Source: Xanthomonas sp. F10 (GTDB taxonomy: Bacteria > Pseudomonadota > Gammaproteobacteria > Xanthomonadales > Xanthomonadaceae). Taken from it: a stretch of DNA of 64,000 bases. The notes below the pieces were generated by a model. It was not told the origin of the DNA. It saw only the letters and a program-made list of their open reading frames with translations, and did not search any database. Shown piece after piece: positions 52,819 to 62,372 of the stretch. Both the position numbers and the translations under genes were made by a program. Location of the stretch: assembly GCF_014206815.1 (NCBI RefSeq), contig NZ_JACHNP010000002.1:434001-498000 (forward strand), read 5' to 3'. How positions within the stretch are numbered: position 1 is the first letter of the stretch; each line of letters starts with the position of its first letter.

Positions 52819-54063
52819 TCAGAGCGTGTCGGCCGGCAGCTCCCGCCGCGCCGCGGCGATCGCCGCGATCCGCGCCTTGGCCAGTGCCTCGCCGATCTGC
52901 GGGCCGCTCAGGCCCTGCGCGGCCAGGTCGCGGGCGTTCACTGCCAGCGCCGCGGCATGCAGGCGCTGCAGCGCGGGGCCCTGCGGATAATCGGCGTCCT
53001 CGCTGCCGAGGCGGCCGCGCTTGTCGGCCTCGCACACCGTCGCCAGCTGCGCGATGCGCTCGGGCTTGCGGAAGCCGTCGCAACGCTGCAGCAGTTCGTG
53101 CACGGTGCGGTCGCGCAACTCGGCCAGGCGATGCACGTTCAGATGTTCGCGGCAGGCGATCTCGGCCAGTTGCCGATGCTCCTGCGGCAGCTTCAGGCGC
53201 TCGCACAGCGCGCGCAACGGCGCCAGGCCGCGTTGCTCGTGCATCAGGTGGCGCGGCCATTCCTCGGGCGGGGTCAGCGCCTTGCCCAGGTCGTGGGTCA
53301 GCGCGGCGAAGCCGATCAGCGCGTCGCCCGGCGCCAGCCGCGCGGCCATGTCGCTGACCAGTTCCTGGTGGCGTCCGGTGTCGATCTCCGGGTGGTACTC
53401 GGCGCGCTGCGGCACCCCGTACAGCGCGTCCAGTTCGGGCAGCACCCAGCACAGCGCCTCGGCCTCGCGCAGCGTGCGCAGGAACGCCGATGGCTGCGCG
53501 GACGCCAGGCTGCGGCGCAGCTCCTGCCACACGCGCTCGGGCACCAGCGTTTCCAGTTCGCCGCCGGCGGCCATCGTGCGCATCAGTGCCATGGTCTCGT
53601 CGGCGACACGGAACCCCAGCGGCGCCAGCCGCGCCATGAACCGCGCCGCGCGCAGCACCCGCAGTGGATCCTCGGCGAAGGCCGGGCCGACATGACGCAG
53701 CACCCGCTGTTCGAGATCGCGCACGCCGCCGTAGGGATCGACCAGGCGCCCGTCGGCCTCGTCGCGGGCGATGGCGTTGATGGTGAAGTCGCGCCGCTGC
53801 AGGTCCTCCTCCAGCGTCACCGACGGATCGGCCTGCACCACGAAGCCGAGGTAGCCGCGCCCGGCCTTGCGCTCGGTGCGCGCCAAGGCGTATTCCTCGC
53901 CGCTGCGCGGATGCAGGAACACCGGGAAATCGCGGCCGACCTGCTTGTAGCCCAGGTCCAGCATCTGCTGCGGCGTGGCCCCGACCACCACCCAGTCACG
54001 ATCGCCCGGCGGCTGCCCGAGCAAGGCATCGCGGACGGCGCCGCCGACGAGGTAGGTGTTCAT
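52819..54063 (-). CDS. cca: tRNA nucleotidyltransferase (CCA-adding enzyme)
   Basis: A 414-residue cytosolic enzyme that builds or repairs the 3' CCA of tRNA. The class II nucleotidyltransferase head shows [13 protein letters not shown], the catalytic GDRDWVVVG (DXD), [32 protein letters not shown] and [17 protein letters not shown]-terminal HD phosphohydrolase domain is present ([27 protein letters not shown]), making the long bifunctional gamma-proteobacterial form with phosphatase/2',3'-cyclic phosphodiesterase activity. Start ATG 54063 is preceded by heptamer cassette 3, which must therefore contain or abut its promoter. Confidence 0.96.
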   Translation of the reverse strand: MNTYLVGGAVRDALLGQPPGDRDWVVVGATPQQMLDLGYKQVGRDFPVFLHPRSGEEYALARTERKAGRGYLGFVVQADPSVTLEEDLQRRDFTINAIARDEADGRLVDPYGGVRDLEQRVLRHVGPAFAEDPLRVLRAARFMARLAPLGFRVADETMALMRTMAAGGELETLVPERVWQELRRSLASAQPSAFLRTLREAEALCWVLPELDALYGVPQRAEYHPEIDTGRHQELVSDMAARLAPGDALIGFAALTHDLGKALTPPEEWPRHLMHEQRGLAPLRALCERLKLPQEHRQLAEIACREHLNVHRLAELRDRTVHELLQRCDGFRKPERIAQLATVCEADKRGRLGSEDADYPQGPALQRLHAAALAVNARDLAAQGLSGPQIGEALAKARIAAIAAARRELPADTL

Positions 54064-54064
54064 G

Positions 54065-54207
54065 GGCTGGGATTCGGGAGTGGGGATTCGGGATTCGTAA
54101 AGGCGGATTGTCGGAACGAATACCGCTCCCGCCTATGTCGATGCTACCTGCATGTGGGCGCGCTGCGCTGTTGCCAATCCCGAATCCCTAATCCCGAATC
54201 CCCGCCT
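54065..54207. repeat. GGGATTC heptamer cassette 3, overlapping the end of slt
   Basis: Left arm 54065-54096 (GGGATTCGGGAGTGGGGATTC) and right arm 54174-54207 (CCAATCCCGAATCCCTAATC...) are inverted. The core differs from cassettes 1 and 2. The right arm supplies the last codons and the stop of slt (stop at 54188-54190). Confidence 0.85.
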
Positions 54208-56140
54208 CACACACAAACTTCTTCCGCGGCGCGTCCAGCTTGCCGAGCATGCGCTCGGTGACCGGCAGGGCGTCGCCGTTGAGGCGCCAGTCGTAGATCA
54301 CGCTGAAGGCGAGGATGCGCGCCACGTACTCGCGGGTTTCCTTGTAGCTGACCGTCTCGATCCAAAAGTCGGGATCGTGGCCCGGGCGCTGGGTCTGCCA
54401 GCGCGAGGCCGGGCCGGGGCCGGCGTTGTAGGCGGCGATGGTCAGGTAGGGCAGGCCGTAGGTATTGAGCAACTGGCGCAGGTAGGCGGTGCCGATGGCG
54501 ATGTTGGTGTCCGGGTCGTACAGGCTCGCGGCGCCGCCGTAGCCGGCCAGGCCGAGGTTGCGGGCGACGCTGGCGCCGGTGGCCGGCACCACCTGCATCA
54601 GGCCCATGGCATTGGCCGGCGAGCGCGCATTGGGATTGAACACGCTCTCGGCGCGGATCTCGGCGGCCACCCAGGCCGGGTCGATCGCGTTCCTGCCGGC
54701 TTCACGGCGGATGGTCTCGGCGTGGTGCAGCGGGAAGCGCAGCGTGTACAGGCGCTGCTCTTCCGGGCGCTTGCCCAGCCCGAACACCGCGCGGTCGAAC
54801 CAGCCGTTGGCGCTGGCCACTTCCACCGCCAGGCGCCGCTGGGTGTCGTCGAAGCGGCTCAGCGCATCGTTCCACTCGGCCACCGCCCAGCCGGCGCGGT
54901 CGATCTTGAACAGCTCCAGCGCGCGGATCAGCGCCGGGTCGCGCGCCACCGCCGCCTGCGCCTGCGCGCTGTCGTTCGGTTCCCACGGGCACAGCGCATA
55001 CGGCTGCTTGAGCCGGTCGGCGGCCAGGAAGCCGTGGAAGGTGGCGGAGGTGGCCGCCGCGCGATACAGGCGCTGCGCCTCGCTGGCATTGCCGGTCTTC
55101 TCCGCCAGGCGCGCTTCGAAGTACTGCCAACGCGAATCGCTGCGCTGCGCCGGCGGCATCTTGCGGATCGCGGCCAGCGCCGCCGGCCAGTCGCCGCGCG
55201 CCATCGCCTCGCGCGCGCGCCACTCGTGCAGGCGTTCGTCGTAGGCGGACTCGGGCACGGCATTGAGCCGGCGCGCCGAATCGGGGCCGTACGAGGCCAC
55301 CGTCCACAGCGCGATCTGATACAGCACCGCGCCGCGTTGCGCCTCGCTGAACTGCAGCGCCTGGGCGAACTGCGGCAGTTGCCGCTCGGCGGCATCCGGG
55401 TCAGTCTTGGCCAGCTTTTCCAGCCCGTCCACCGCCACCTTGCGGCTGCGCTCGGTCTTGGGCCAGCTCAGCGCACGCGGATGCACCGCGTCCAGGAACG
55501 CGGCGTAGTCGTTGGCCAGCGCCAGCTCGGCGGTGGGCAGACCGCGCGCGGCGGCGCGCATCACCGCCGGTTGCTGGGCGTCCGCGGCCGCTTCCACGCG
55601 CGCCCAGCGCAGCGCATCGGTCATGCCGCCGCGCGCCTGCAGCACCGCGAACACCGGGTCGCAGGCGTCGGGCAGCGACTTGCCGGCGTTGCGCCACAGC
55701 GCCTGCGCCTCGTCCACCCACTGTGCGTCGGCGCGGCCGGTGGCCTGGCGCGCATTGAGCTGGGCGCAGCGCAGGCCGAGGTTCTCGGTGGGTTTCCAGT
55801 TCGCCAGCAGTGCCGGCCAGTCCTCGCGCCGCGCCAGCGCCGGCAGCCACAGCGCGCGGAAGCTCTCGGCCACCGGCTGCCCGGCGTAGCGCTTAAGGAA
55901 GTCCTGCGCCTGCGCATCGGACACCTTGTCGATGGTGCGGCGCAGGTTGGCGTACTCCAGCCAGCCGTACAGCGGATGCTGCCTGAAGGCAGCGGCGCGG
56001 ACCGGATCGAACCGGCCCTGCTCGGCATCGTCGATCGCCGAGCGGATCGCCGGGCGTTGCGCATCCAGGGACTGGGCGAGGGCGGAAACGGGGCCGCACA
56101 ACGCGGCGGCGAACAGCAGGAGAGACGTGCGCAGGATCAT
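54188..56140 (-). CDS. slt: Soluble lytic murein transglycosylase Slt
   Basis: A 650-residue periplasmic enzyme that cleaves glycan strands of peptidoglycan forming 1,6-anhydro ends. Signal peptide 1-24 (ALA-Q), an alpha-superhelical U/L domain (30-460) and a C-terminal lysozyme-like SLT domain: catalytic Glu in AAEIRAESVFNPNARSPANAMGLMQVVPATG, then YDPDTNIAIGTAYLRQLL and AAYNAGPGPASRW. The C-terminal EAGIRD and the stop are encoded by the heptamer repeat of cassette 3, so the original C terminus has been replaced or shifted. Start at 56140; the open frame continues upstream through noncoding repeats and is not used. Confidence 0.95.
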   Translation of the reverse strand: MILRTSLLLFAAALCGPVSALAQSLDAQRPAIRSAIDDAEQGRFDPVRAAAFRQHPLYGWLEYANLRRTIDKVSDAQAQDFLKRYAGQPVAESFRALWLPALARREDWPALLANWKPTENLGLRCAQLNARQATGRADAQWVDEAQALWRNAGKSLPDACDPVFAVLQARGGMTDALRWARVEAAADAQQPAVMRAAARGLPTAELALANDYAAFLDAVHPRALSWPKTERSRKVAVDGLEKLAKTDPDAAERQLPQFAQALQFSEAQRGAVLYQIALWTVASYGPDSARRLNAVPESAYDERLHEWRAREAMARGDWPAALAAIRKMPPAQRSDSRWQYFEARLAEKTGNASEAQRLYRAAATSATFHGFLAADRLKQPYALCPWEPNDSAQAQAAVARDPALIRALELFKIDRAGWAVAEWNDALSRFDDTQRRLAVEVASANGWFDRAVFGLGKRPEEQRLYTLRFPLHHAETIRREAGRNAIDPAWVAAEIRAESVFNPNARSPANAMGLMQVVPATGASVARNLGLAGYGGAASLYDPDTNIAIGTAYLRQLLNTYGLPYLTIAAYNAGPGPASRWQTQRPGHDPDFWIETVSYKETREYVARILAFSVIYDWRLNGDALPVTERMLGKLDAPRKKFVCEAGIRD

Positions 56141-56445
56141 GCGCGGGACTATACCGAAGGCCGATGAATCGCCGTGCCACGGGCGATGGTGGGTGCTGTC
56201 GTTGCGTCCGCTGTCGCGGCTGCGGCGCTGTTGTCCCGTGCCGTCCGGGCGCGCGACGATTGCGCTGGATGACGCGATGCCGACGTGCTGACGGGTGGAG
56301 CCGCTGCACGTCGTGTCGGTGCAACGCGCTGCAGCGTTTGCAGCTTGGCGCCGCTCGCCGGGCCGGTATCCGGTGCCTGCAGGGACGGATGAGAGAGTGG
56401 GCAAGCCTCTTGTCGCAGATCGGCGCGGGCGCTTCGCCTCTGTAC

Positions 56446-56482
56446 TTTCACCCCAACCCTTCTCCCGGGGGAGAGGGGCTTG
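56446..56482. repeat. CCCCTCTCCC-type dispersed hairpin repeat, copy 1
   Basis: TTTCACCCCAACCC followed by TTCTCCCGGGGGAGAGGGGC, an imperfect palindrome. A closely related copy lies at 56597-56636. Confidence 0.8.
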
Positions 56483-56596
56483 GCTTCTCCCTTCTTCCAT
56501 CGAGACCATGGCCCCCTTTTCGGGGGAAGGTGCCCCGCAGGGGCGGATGAGGGTGCGGGCGAAGCCCCTTATCGTCGCGGGCGCTTCGCGCGCCGG

Positions 56597-56636
56597 ACCC
56601 TCACCCCAACCCCTCTCCCGAGGGGAGAGGGGCTTT
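56597..56636. repeat. CCCCTCTCCC-type dispersed hairpin repeat, copy 2
   Basis: ACCCTCACCCCAAC is followed by perfect arms CCCCTCTCCC (56610-56619) and GGGAGAGGGG (56623-56632) and a CTTT tail, so it could act as a weak plus-strand terminator. Confidence 0.85.
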
Positions 56637-56827
56637 GGCATTGCGTCGCTGTTGGATGAAGTCTCGCGAGCCTGTGTCTACCAGATCGACCAGTCGCATC
56701 GATCGCCCACCGCTTTGCCTGCCGGGCGCTTGCAGCCCGTTTACGATTTGTTTACAAAGAATTCCACGCCGTCGCGGTGCAGGGGGTCGCAGCGGCCGAC
56801 CCACATCCTTTCTGGAGAGAGAGACGG

Positions 56828-59716
56828 ATGAACTTCCTGCACCGCCATCCTTTGGTCTTCGCGGTATCCCTGGCCCTGCTCGGCGGCGTCCCCGCCATCG
56901 CCGGCGCCCAGCAACAGAGCACCCCGGCCGCCCCCGGCGGCGCCACCACCCTGGACAGCGTGCAGGTCACCGGCACCCGCATCCGCCGCGCCGAAGTGGA
57001 GGGCCAGGTGCCGGTGCAGACCCTGAGCCGCGCCGACATCGAGCGCACCGGCCTGACCTCCATCGGCGATGTGCTGCAGGAGCTCACCGCCTCCGGCTCG
57101 GCCTTGAACGCCAAGTTCAATTCCTCCGGCAATTTCGGTTTTCCGCCGGACGGCAGCGGCGTCGGCGCCGGCTCGGCGCAGGTCGATCTGCGCCATCTGG
57201 GCGCCAAGCGCGTGCTGGTGCTGGTCGACGGCATGCGCTGGGTCAACGAGTCCTCGGCCTCGGGCGTGGGCGCGGCCACCGACCTCAATACCATCCCGCT
57301 GGCCATCGTCGAACGCGTCGAGGTACTGGAGGACGGCGCTTCCTCGCTGTACGGCTCGGACGCCATCGCCGGCGTGGTCAACATCATCACCCGGCGCAGT
57401 TTCGAAGGCGGCCAGGTCACCCTGAACTACGGCGGGTACGACAAGGGCGACGGCGCCAGCAAGGGCGTGGACCTGGCCTGGGGCCACAGCACCGAGCGCA
57501 CCAGCCTGTTCCTCGGCGCCAGCTACACCAAGCAGGACCCGATCTACGCACGCGACCGTGCGCAGTCGCTGTATCCGATTCCCGGCACCGGCCTGAGCTT
57601 CGGCAGCTCGGCCACGCCGGACGGGCGCTTCATCTTCGTCGATCCCAACACCGGCGCCGAGCAGAACCTGACCCCCAACAGCGGCGTGGGCACGCCGCGC
57701 TACGACGGCGCCGGCGGCTGTACCCGCAGCGACGACTACCATTGCTTCACCACCGCCGACCGCTACAACTTCGCCGCGTCCAACCTGCTGCTGACGCCGT
57801 CCGAGCGCAAGGGGGTGTTCGGCCAGTTCCGCTTCTTCTTCAACGACGACGTGCAGTGGTACCTGAAACTGCTCGGCAACCGCCGCGAATCGACCAACCA
57901 GGCCGCGCCGGAGCCGATCTTCCTCGGCCCCGACGCCGGCACCGGCAATCCGCTGGCCGACAACATCGTCATTTCCGCGGCCAACCCGTACAACCCGTTC
58001 GGCTTCGCGCTGGATTCGGGCAGCAACCTGATCATGATCGGGCGCCGCCCGGTGGAAGGCGGCGCGCGCGTGTTCGAGCAGCGCGTGGACACCCAGTACG
58101 TCGGCACCGGCTTCATCGGCAGCTTCGAGGGTGCCGACCGCACCTGGTTCTGGGACGTCAACGGCGCCTACAGCAAGAACAAGGCCGAGCAGACCAACTA
58201 CGGCAGCTACAACATCTACAACATCAACCTGGCGCTGGGCGATCCGGCGGCGTGCGCGGCGGTGGCCGGCTGCGTGCCGCTGAACATCTTCGGCGGCGCC
58301 GGCAGCATCACCCCGGACATGCTGCGCTGGATCCAGCCGGTGGTGCACGACCGCAGCCAGAACGAACTGACCCAGTTCACCGCCAACCTCAGCAGCGACC
58401 TGTTCCGGCTGCCGGCCGGCGCGGTGTCCTTCGCCACCGGCGTGGAGTACCGCAAGTACGAGGGCTTCTACCGCCCCGATCCGCTCACCGTCATCGGCCA
58501 CTACAACGGCGTGCCGTCGCTGCCGACGCAGGGCAGCTACGACGTCAAGGAGGCCTACCTCGAACTGAGCGTGCCGATCTTCGCCGACTCGCCGCTGGGC
58601 GACAAACTGGACCTGAGCCTGGCCGGGCGCTATTCCGACTACTCCACCTTCGGCGGCAAGTTCACCCCGAAGTACGGCCTGCGCTGGCAGGTGGCGCCGG
58701 ACTTCGTGCTGCGCGCCAGCTATGCCGAAGGCTTCCGCGCGCCCAGCATCGGCGAACTGTACGGCTCGGCCGCGCGCGCCGACCTGACCCTGTCCGACCC
58801 GTGCTCGATCGGCCTGGGCGGCACCGCGCCGCGCGGCAGCGCCAGCAACTGCGCCGCGCTCGGCGTCCCGGCCGGCTACCAGCAGGCCAACTCGCAGATC
58901 TCGGTGACCACCGGCGGCAACCGCGCGCTGGAGCCGGAGAAGGCGCGCAGCTTCAGCGCCGGCTTCGTCTGGAGCCCGTGGTTCGCCAGCAACGTGCCGT
59001 GGTCGGACCGCTTCGACGTGGAGGTGACCTTCTACCGCCACGACATCGATGGCGCGATCCAGGCGATCAACGCGCAGACCCAGCTCGATCTGTGCGTGGA
59101 CACGCTGTCGCCGACGTACTGCGACGGCATCACCCGCGCGTCCACCGGCGGCATCAACGGCTTCAACAACCGGCTCACCAACCTCGGCTCGATCAAGACC
59201 GACGGGTGGGACGTGGACCTGTTCTGGACCACGCCGGAGACCGCCGCGGGGCGCCTGAAGGTCGGCTGGCAGAACACCTTCGTCACCCGCTACGTCGCCA
59301 CCGGCGCGGCCGGCCAGGTGCAGCCGCAGCGCCCGGGCGTGGAAGTGGTGGACAGCTCGATTCCCGAGTGGACCAGCAACCTGAGCCTGGACTGGTCGCT
59401 TGGCCGCTGGAATGCGTCGTGGACGCTGCGGCACATCTCCGAACTGACCGAACAGTGCGGCGATGCGGTCGCGTTCCCGGTGTGCAGCGACCCGGTCGCC
59501 GGCACCAACACGCTGGATGCGATCACCTACCACGACCTGCAGGTGGGCTACCGCTTCGACTGGCTCAAGGGCCTGACCCTCAGCGGCGGCGTCAACAACG
59601 TCTTCGACAAGGACCCGCCGATCTGCCTGTCGTGCTCGCTCAACGGCTACGACGCCTCCACCTACGGCATCCCGGGCGGGCGCTACCTGTACGTGCGCGC
59701 GGATCTGAAGTTCTAG
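56828..59716 (+). CDS. TonB-dependent receptor (VTGTRIRR type)
   Basis: A 962-residue outer-membrane receptor. Signal peptide 1-27 (AGA-Q), TonB-box-like [18 protein letters not shown], plug domain ([24 protein letters not shown] ... [21 protein letters not shown] ... [27 protein letters not shown]) and a long barrel ending YVRADLKF. It belongs to a different branch from the two carbohydrate-island receptors, lacking the IGKFP signature. GGAGAGAGAGACGG precedes ATG 56828. The ligand is unknown; members of this branch are often peptide, siderophore or unassigned receptors. Its own gene stands alone, followed by a REP doublet. Confidence 0.93.
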   Translation: MNFLHRHPLVFAVSLALLGGVPAIAGAQQQSTPAAPGGATTLDSVQVTGTRIRRAEVEGQVPVQTLSRADIERTGLTSIGDVLQELTASGSALNAKFNSSGNFGFPPDGSGVGAGSAQVDLRHLGAKRVLVLVDGMRWVNESSASGVGAATDLNTIPLAIVERVEVLEDGASSLYGSDAIAGVVNIITRRSFEGGQVTLNYGGYDKGDGASKGVDLAWGHSTERTSLFLGASYTKQDPIYARDRAQSLYPIPGTGLSFGSSATPDGRFIFVDPNTGAEQNLTPNSGVGTPRYDGAGGCTRSDDYHCFTTADRYNFAASNLLLTPSERKGVFGQFRFFFNDDVQWYLKLLGNRRESTNQAAPEPIFLGPDAGTGNPLADNIVISAANPYNPFGFALDSGSNLIMIGRRPVEGGARVFEQRVDTQYVGTGFIGSFEGADRTWFWDVNGAYSKNKAEQTNYGSYNIYNINLALGDPAACAAVAGCVPLNIFGGAGSITPDMLRWIQPVVHDRSQNELTQFTANLSSDLFRLPAGAVSFATGVEYRKYEGFYRPDPLTVIGHYNGVPSLPTQGSYDVKEAYLELSVPIFADSPLGDKLDLSLAGRYSDYSTFGGKFTPKYGLRWQVAPDFVLRASYAEGFRAPSIGELYGSAARADLTLSDPCSIGLGGTAPRGSASNCAALGVPAGYQQANSQISVTTGGNRALEPEKARSFSAGFVWSPWFASNVPWSDRFDVEVTFYRHDIDGAIQAINAQTQLDLCVDTLSPTYCDGITRASTGGINGFNNRLTNLGSIKTDGWDVDLFWTTPETAAGRLKVGWQNTFVTRYVATGAAGQVQPQRPGVEVVDSSIPEWTSNLSLDWSLGRWNASWTLRHISELTEQCGDAVAFPVCSDPVAGTNTLDAITYHDLQVGYRFDWLKGLTLSGGVNNVFDKDPPICLSCSLNGYDASTYGIPGGRYLYVRADLKF

Positions 59717-59804
59717 TCGCGGCCTGCGCATGCAACCGTGCGGGAGCGCGCGTGTGCTCCTGCAGGGCGCGGCTGATGCGGTGGGCCGAAGCGACCTTGA
59801 TGCT

Positions 59805-59870
59805 GTAGGAGCGGCTTTAGCCGCGACCGATGTTCCCGGGAACGCCCGTCGCGGCTAAAGCCGCTCCTAC
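59805..59870. repeat. REP-like doublet (inverted pair, TTTAG variant)
   Basis: Units 59805-59827 and 59848-59870 are perfect inverted copies with a 20-bp spacer containing GTTCCCG, as in the doublet at 52.5 kb, but with GGCTTTAGCC instead of GGCTTCAGCC in both arms. Both arms changed together, so the copies evolve in concert or were inserted as one unit. Confidence 0.9.
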
Positions 59871-59898
59871 GCGTGGTGCAAGAACCGGCGTGGCTGCC

Positions 59899-60666
59899 TC
59901 AGCGCAACAAGTGCTGCGGCACTTCGATCTCGGTGGCCACGGCGAGGTGGTCGGAGAACGCGGCGGGCACCGCACGCTGCGCGTTGCAGCGCAGGCCGTC
60001 GCTGACCAGGATGTGGTCGATGGCGCGCTGCGGGCGCCAGCTGGGGAAGGTCGGCACCACGCAGCCCGGCGGTTGCAGCCGGGTGCGCTGGTAGAGGAAC
60101 TGCATCTCCGGGCGGTCGGCGACGCAGTTGAAGTCGCCCATCAGCACCACGTTTGGGTGATCGGACAGCAGCTCGGCGATGAAGGCCAGTTGCGCTGCGC
60201 GCGAGTTGGCGCCCAGCGACAGGTGCGCCACCGCCACCGCCAGGCCTTCGGCGCCATTGCCGAACTTGGCCAGCAGCACGCCACGCCCGCCGAGCCGGCC
60301 GGGCAGGGCATGGTCCTGCACCTCCACCGGCTCCAGCCGGCTGAGCAGGCCGTTGGCGCTGGAGGCCACCCCGCCCACGCGGCGGTTCGGCTGGTGGCTC
60401 CAGTAGTTGAAGCCGGCGCGCTCGGCCAGGTAGTGGGTCTGGTTGGTGAAGCCCGAGCGCAGGCTGCCGGGGTCGGCCTCCTGCAGGCCGACGATGTCGT
60501 GGTCGCTGGCCAGCTGCGCGATCGCGTCCAGGCTGCTGCGCTTGCGCCCGGCCGGCAGCGCATGCGACCAGCTGCGGGTCACGTAGTCGCTGTAGCGGCG
60601 CGTGCTGGAACCGGCCTGGATGTTGGCGGTCAGCACGCGCAGGGTGCGGGTGGCGGGAGCGGTCAC
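59899..60666 (-). CDS. Endonuclease/exonuclease/phosphatase (EEP) family protein
   Basis: A 255-residue protein without signal peptide, read from GTG 60666. EEP motifs in order: RVLTANIQAG (catalytic Asn), DIVGLQEADPGSLRSGF (metal Glu), VAVAHLSLG, VVLMGDFNCVADRPE (Asp-Asn), RAIDHILVSDGL and AFSDHLAVATEI (His). FTNQTHYLAERAGFNYWSH is a substrate-loop wording seen in a group of EEP proteins next to DsbA or cardiolipin genes in xanthomonads as I recall. Nuclease or phosphatase action is expected but the substrate is open. It ends near the REP doublet, and begins 25 bp after the DsbA-like gene, so the two may be co-transcribed. Confidence 0.85.
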   Translation of the reverse strand: MTAPATRTLRVLTANIQAGSSTRRYSDYVTRSWSHALPAGRKRSSLDAIAQLASDHDIVGLQEADPGSLRSGFTNQTHYLAERAGFNYWSHQPNRRVGGVASSANGLLSRLEPVEVQDHALPGRLGGRGVLLAKFGNGAEGLAVAVAHLSLGANSRAAQLAFIAELLSDHPNVVLMGDFNCVADRPEMQFLYQRTRLQPPGCVVPTFPSWRPQRAIDHILVSDGLRCNAQRAVPAAFSDHLAVATEIEVPQHLLR

Positions 60667-60691
60667 GGCGGGGCGGGCCGGGGCGGACGGC

Positions 60692-61543
60692 TTACTTGGC
60701 CATCGCCGCGCGTTCGCGCGCGATCAGGTGATCGGCGATGCGCAGCATGTCGTCGTAGCTCTTGCCCTTGACCAGGTACTTGCCGTTGATGATCAGCGAC
60801 GGCGTGCCGCTGATGCCGCTGCGGGTGGCGAACTGCTTGGCGCGGTTGGTCTTGGTGGCCACCGCGAAGCTGCCCATGGTGTCGGCGAACTGCTTCGGGT
60901 CCACGCCGTACTTGGCATAGAAGTTGGCGATGTCCTGCACCGAGTCGCGGCCGCGCTCGCCCTTCAGGGTCTGGTCGACGTGGATGGCCTTGTACAGCGC
61001 ATCGTGGGTCTTTTCCTGCACGCCCAGTGCCTCGGCGGCGTAGAAAGCGCGGGCGTAGTCGTCCCAGGTGCCGCCGAACATCGCCGGCACATAGACGAAG
61101 CGCACGTCGGAGGGCAGGCCGGCCTTCCACGGGCCGATCAGCGGCTGGAAGCGCGCGCAGGCCGGGCAGACGTAGCCGAAGATCTCGGCCACCTCGATCT
61201 TGCCGTTGGTCGGCTGGAACGGCTGGCCGCCCGCGATGTCGACATAGTCGGTGCCGGCGACCGGCTCCGGACCGTTCGGGGTCTTGGCGGCGACCGGCTT
61301 GGCTGCGGCGGTGCTGTCGCCTTCGGCGGCGGCGGGCTGCGCGGCGGCATCGGCGGTGGTGGTTGCGGGAGCGGCCGGGGTCTCGGCGGGCGCGGCGGCG
61401 GCATCGTTGCCGGCGGCAGGCGCGGCCGGGGCCGCGGTGGTGCCGGAGGCAGGGGCGACGGTGTCGGCAGTGCCGTCCTGGGCCTTGCATGCCACCAGGA
61501 TCGGCAGCAGGGCCATCAGGGTCAGGGCGAAGCGGGTCTTCAT
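60692..61543 (-). CDS. DsbA-like thiol:disulfide oxidoreductase, lipoprotein with Ala/Pro linker
   Basis: A 283-residue periplasmic protein anchored as a lipoprotein (lipobox LVAC, Cys19). Residues 20-95 are an Ala/Pro/Thr-rich low-complexity linker; the thioredoxin fold with a DsbA helical insert follows, active site CPAC (Cys126-Cys129) in EIFGYVCPACARF and the cis-proline in SGTPSLIINGKYLV. It catalyses disulfide formation or exchange in envelope proteins. Start 61543 places the lipobox correctly. The DsbA domain is about half identical by eye to the neighbouring gene's product, marking a tandem duplication. The long linker may let it reach distant substrates. Confidence 0.9.
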   Translation of the reverse strand: MKTRFALTLMALLPILVACKAQDGTADTVAPASGTTAAPAAPAAGNDAAAAPAETPAAPATTTADAAAQPAAAEGDSTAAAKPVAAKTPNGPEPVAGTDYVDIAGGQPFQPTNGKIEVAEIFGYVCPACARFQPLIGPWKAGLPSDVRFVYVPAMFGGTWDDYARAFYAAEALGVQEKTHDALYKAIHVDQTLKGERGRDSVQDIANFYAKYGVDPKQFADTMGSFAVATKTNRAKQFATRSGISGTPSLIINGKYLVKGKSYDDMLRIADHLIARERAAMAK

Positions 61544-61646
61544 CGGCGACATCTCCAGCAGGATGGGGGACAAATGCCGGACGCCGCAAGCGCGGTCCGG
61601 CCACCCCGTCATGATGCCATGGCGCGGATGAAGCGCCGTGCGCCGA

Positions 61647-62288
61647 TTACTTGCCTGCGCGCTCGCGGGCGATCAGCGCATCGGCGATGCGCAGCATGTC
61701 CTCGAAGTTCTTGCCCTTGACCAGGTACTTGCCGTTGACGATCAGCGCCGGGGTGCCGGCGATGTCGGCGCGCACGGCGAAATCGCGCGCGGCCTTCACC
61801 TGCGCGGCGACCTGCGGGCTCTGGTAGGCGGCGATGAAGGCCTGCGGCTTGACCCCGAAGCCGGCGTAGAACGTGGCCAGTTCCTCCGGCGCCACGTTCT
61901 GCACGGGCACACTGCGCTTGTCGTGGATGGCCTCGAACATGGCGCGGTGGCTGCGGCTCTGCACGCCCAGCTGCTGCGCGGCATAGAAGGCGGCGGCGAA
62001 GTTGTCCCAGTAGCCGCCGAACGCCGCCGGCACCAGGGTCAGGCGCACGTCCTTGGCCTGCTTGCCGGCCCATTCCTCCAGCAGCGGCTCGAAGTGCGCG
62101 CAATGCGGGCAGGTGTAGCCGAACACTTCCACCACCTCGATCTTGCCGGCCAGCGGCGCGAACGGCTTGGGATCGGCGATCAGCGTGTAGTCCTCGCCTT
62201 CCACCGCGGTGGCGGACTTGGGTTGCGCGCAGGCGCTCAACGGCAGCAGGGCGAGCAGGCACAACAGCAGGCGGGGCAGACGGTTCAT
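61647..62288 (-). CDS. dsbA: DsbA-like thiol:disulfide oxidoreductase, lipoprotein
   Basis: A 213-residue periplasmic oxidase with lipobox LSAC (Cys20), active site CPHC (Cys60-Cys63) in EVFGYTCPHCAHF, the same dipeptide as E. coli DsbA, and a cis-proline loop AGTPALIVNGKYLVKGKNFEDMLRIADALI. It introduces disulfides into newly exported proteins. Lipidation distinguishes it from E. coli DsbA but is known in other bacteria. With the CPAC paralogue 103 bp downstream on the same strand, it gives two oxidases of different active-site redox tuning. The upstream cytochrome c4 gene is closed by its own terminator. Confidence 0.92.
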   Translation of the reverse strand: MNRLPRLLLCLLALLPLSACAQPKSATAVEGEDYTLIADPKPFAPLAGKIEVVEVFGYTCPHCAHFEPLLEEWAGKQAKDVRLTLVPAAFGGYWDNFAAAFYAAQQLGVQSRSHRAMFEAIHDKRSVPVQNVAPEELATFYAGFGVKPQAFIAAYQSPQVAAQVKAARDFAVRADIAGTPALIVNGKYLVKGKNFEDMLRIADALIARERAGK

Positions 62289-62303
62289 GCGATCTCCAAT
62301 GGC

Positions 62304-62332
62304 AAAAACGAACGCCGGTCGTCGGACCGGCG
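62304..62332 (-). terminator. Rho-independent terminator of cytochrome c4 gene
   Basis: On the minus strand, arms CGCCGGTC (62332-62325) and GACCGGCG (62320-62313) with a 4-nt loop are followed by TTCGTTTTT. It lies between the cytochrome c gene and dsbA, about 40 bp after the cytochrome stop. Confidence 0.88.
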
Positions 62333-62372
62333 CAAGGGGGAAACGGGCCGGCGCCGCCGCGGCGGCGCACGG

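Larger units (their letters stand above)
56141..56827. other. 687-bp divergent region with CCCCTCTCCC hairpin repeats
   Basis: No gene is supported between slt and the receptor. It contains two hairpin repeats (56446-56482 and 56597-56636) and between them GCCCC-rich sequence (TGCCCCGCAGGGGCGGATGA, from 56531) of the same dispersed type. An AT-richer stretch, GTTTACGATTTGTTTACAAA (56738-56757), just before the receptor has paired GTTTAC boxes and is the likely promoter/operator region. Confidence 0.6.

Noticed and set aside
56741-59731. 996-codon antisense frame over the third receptor
   Set aside because: Same reasoning: mirror composition of the plus-strand gene and no motif of its own.
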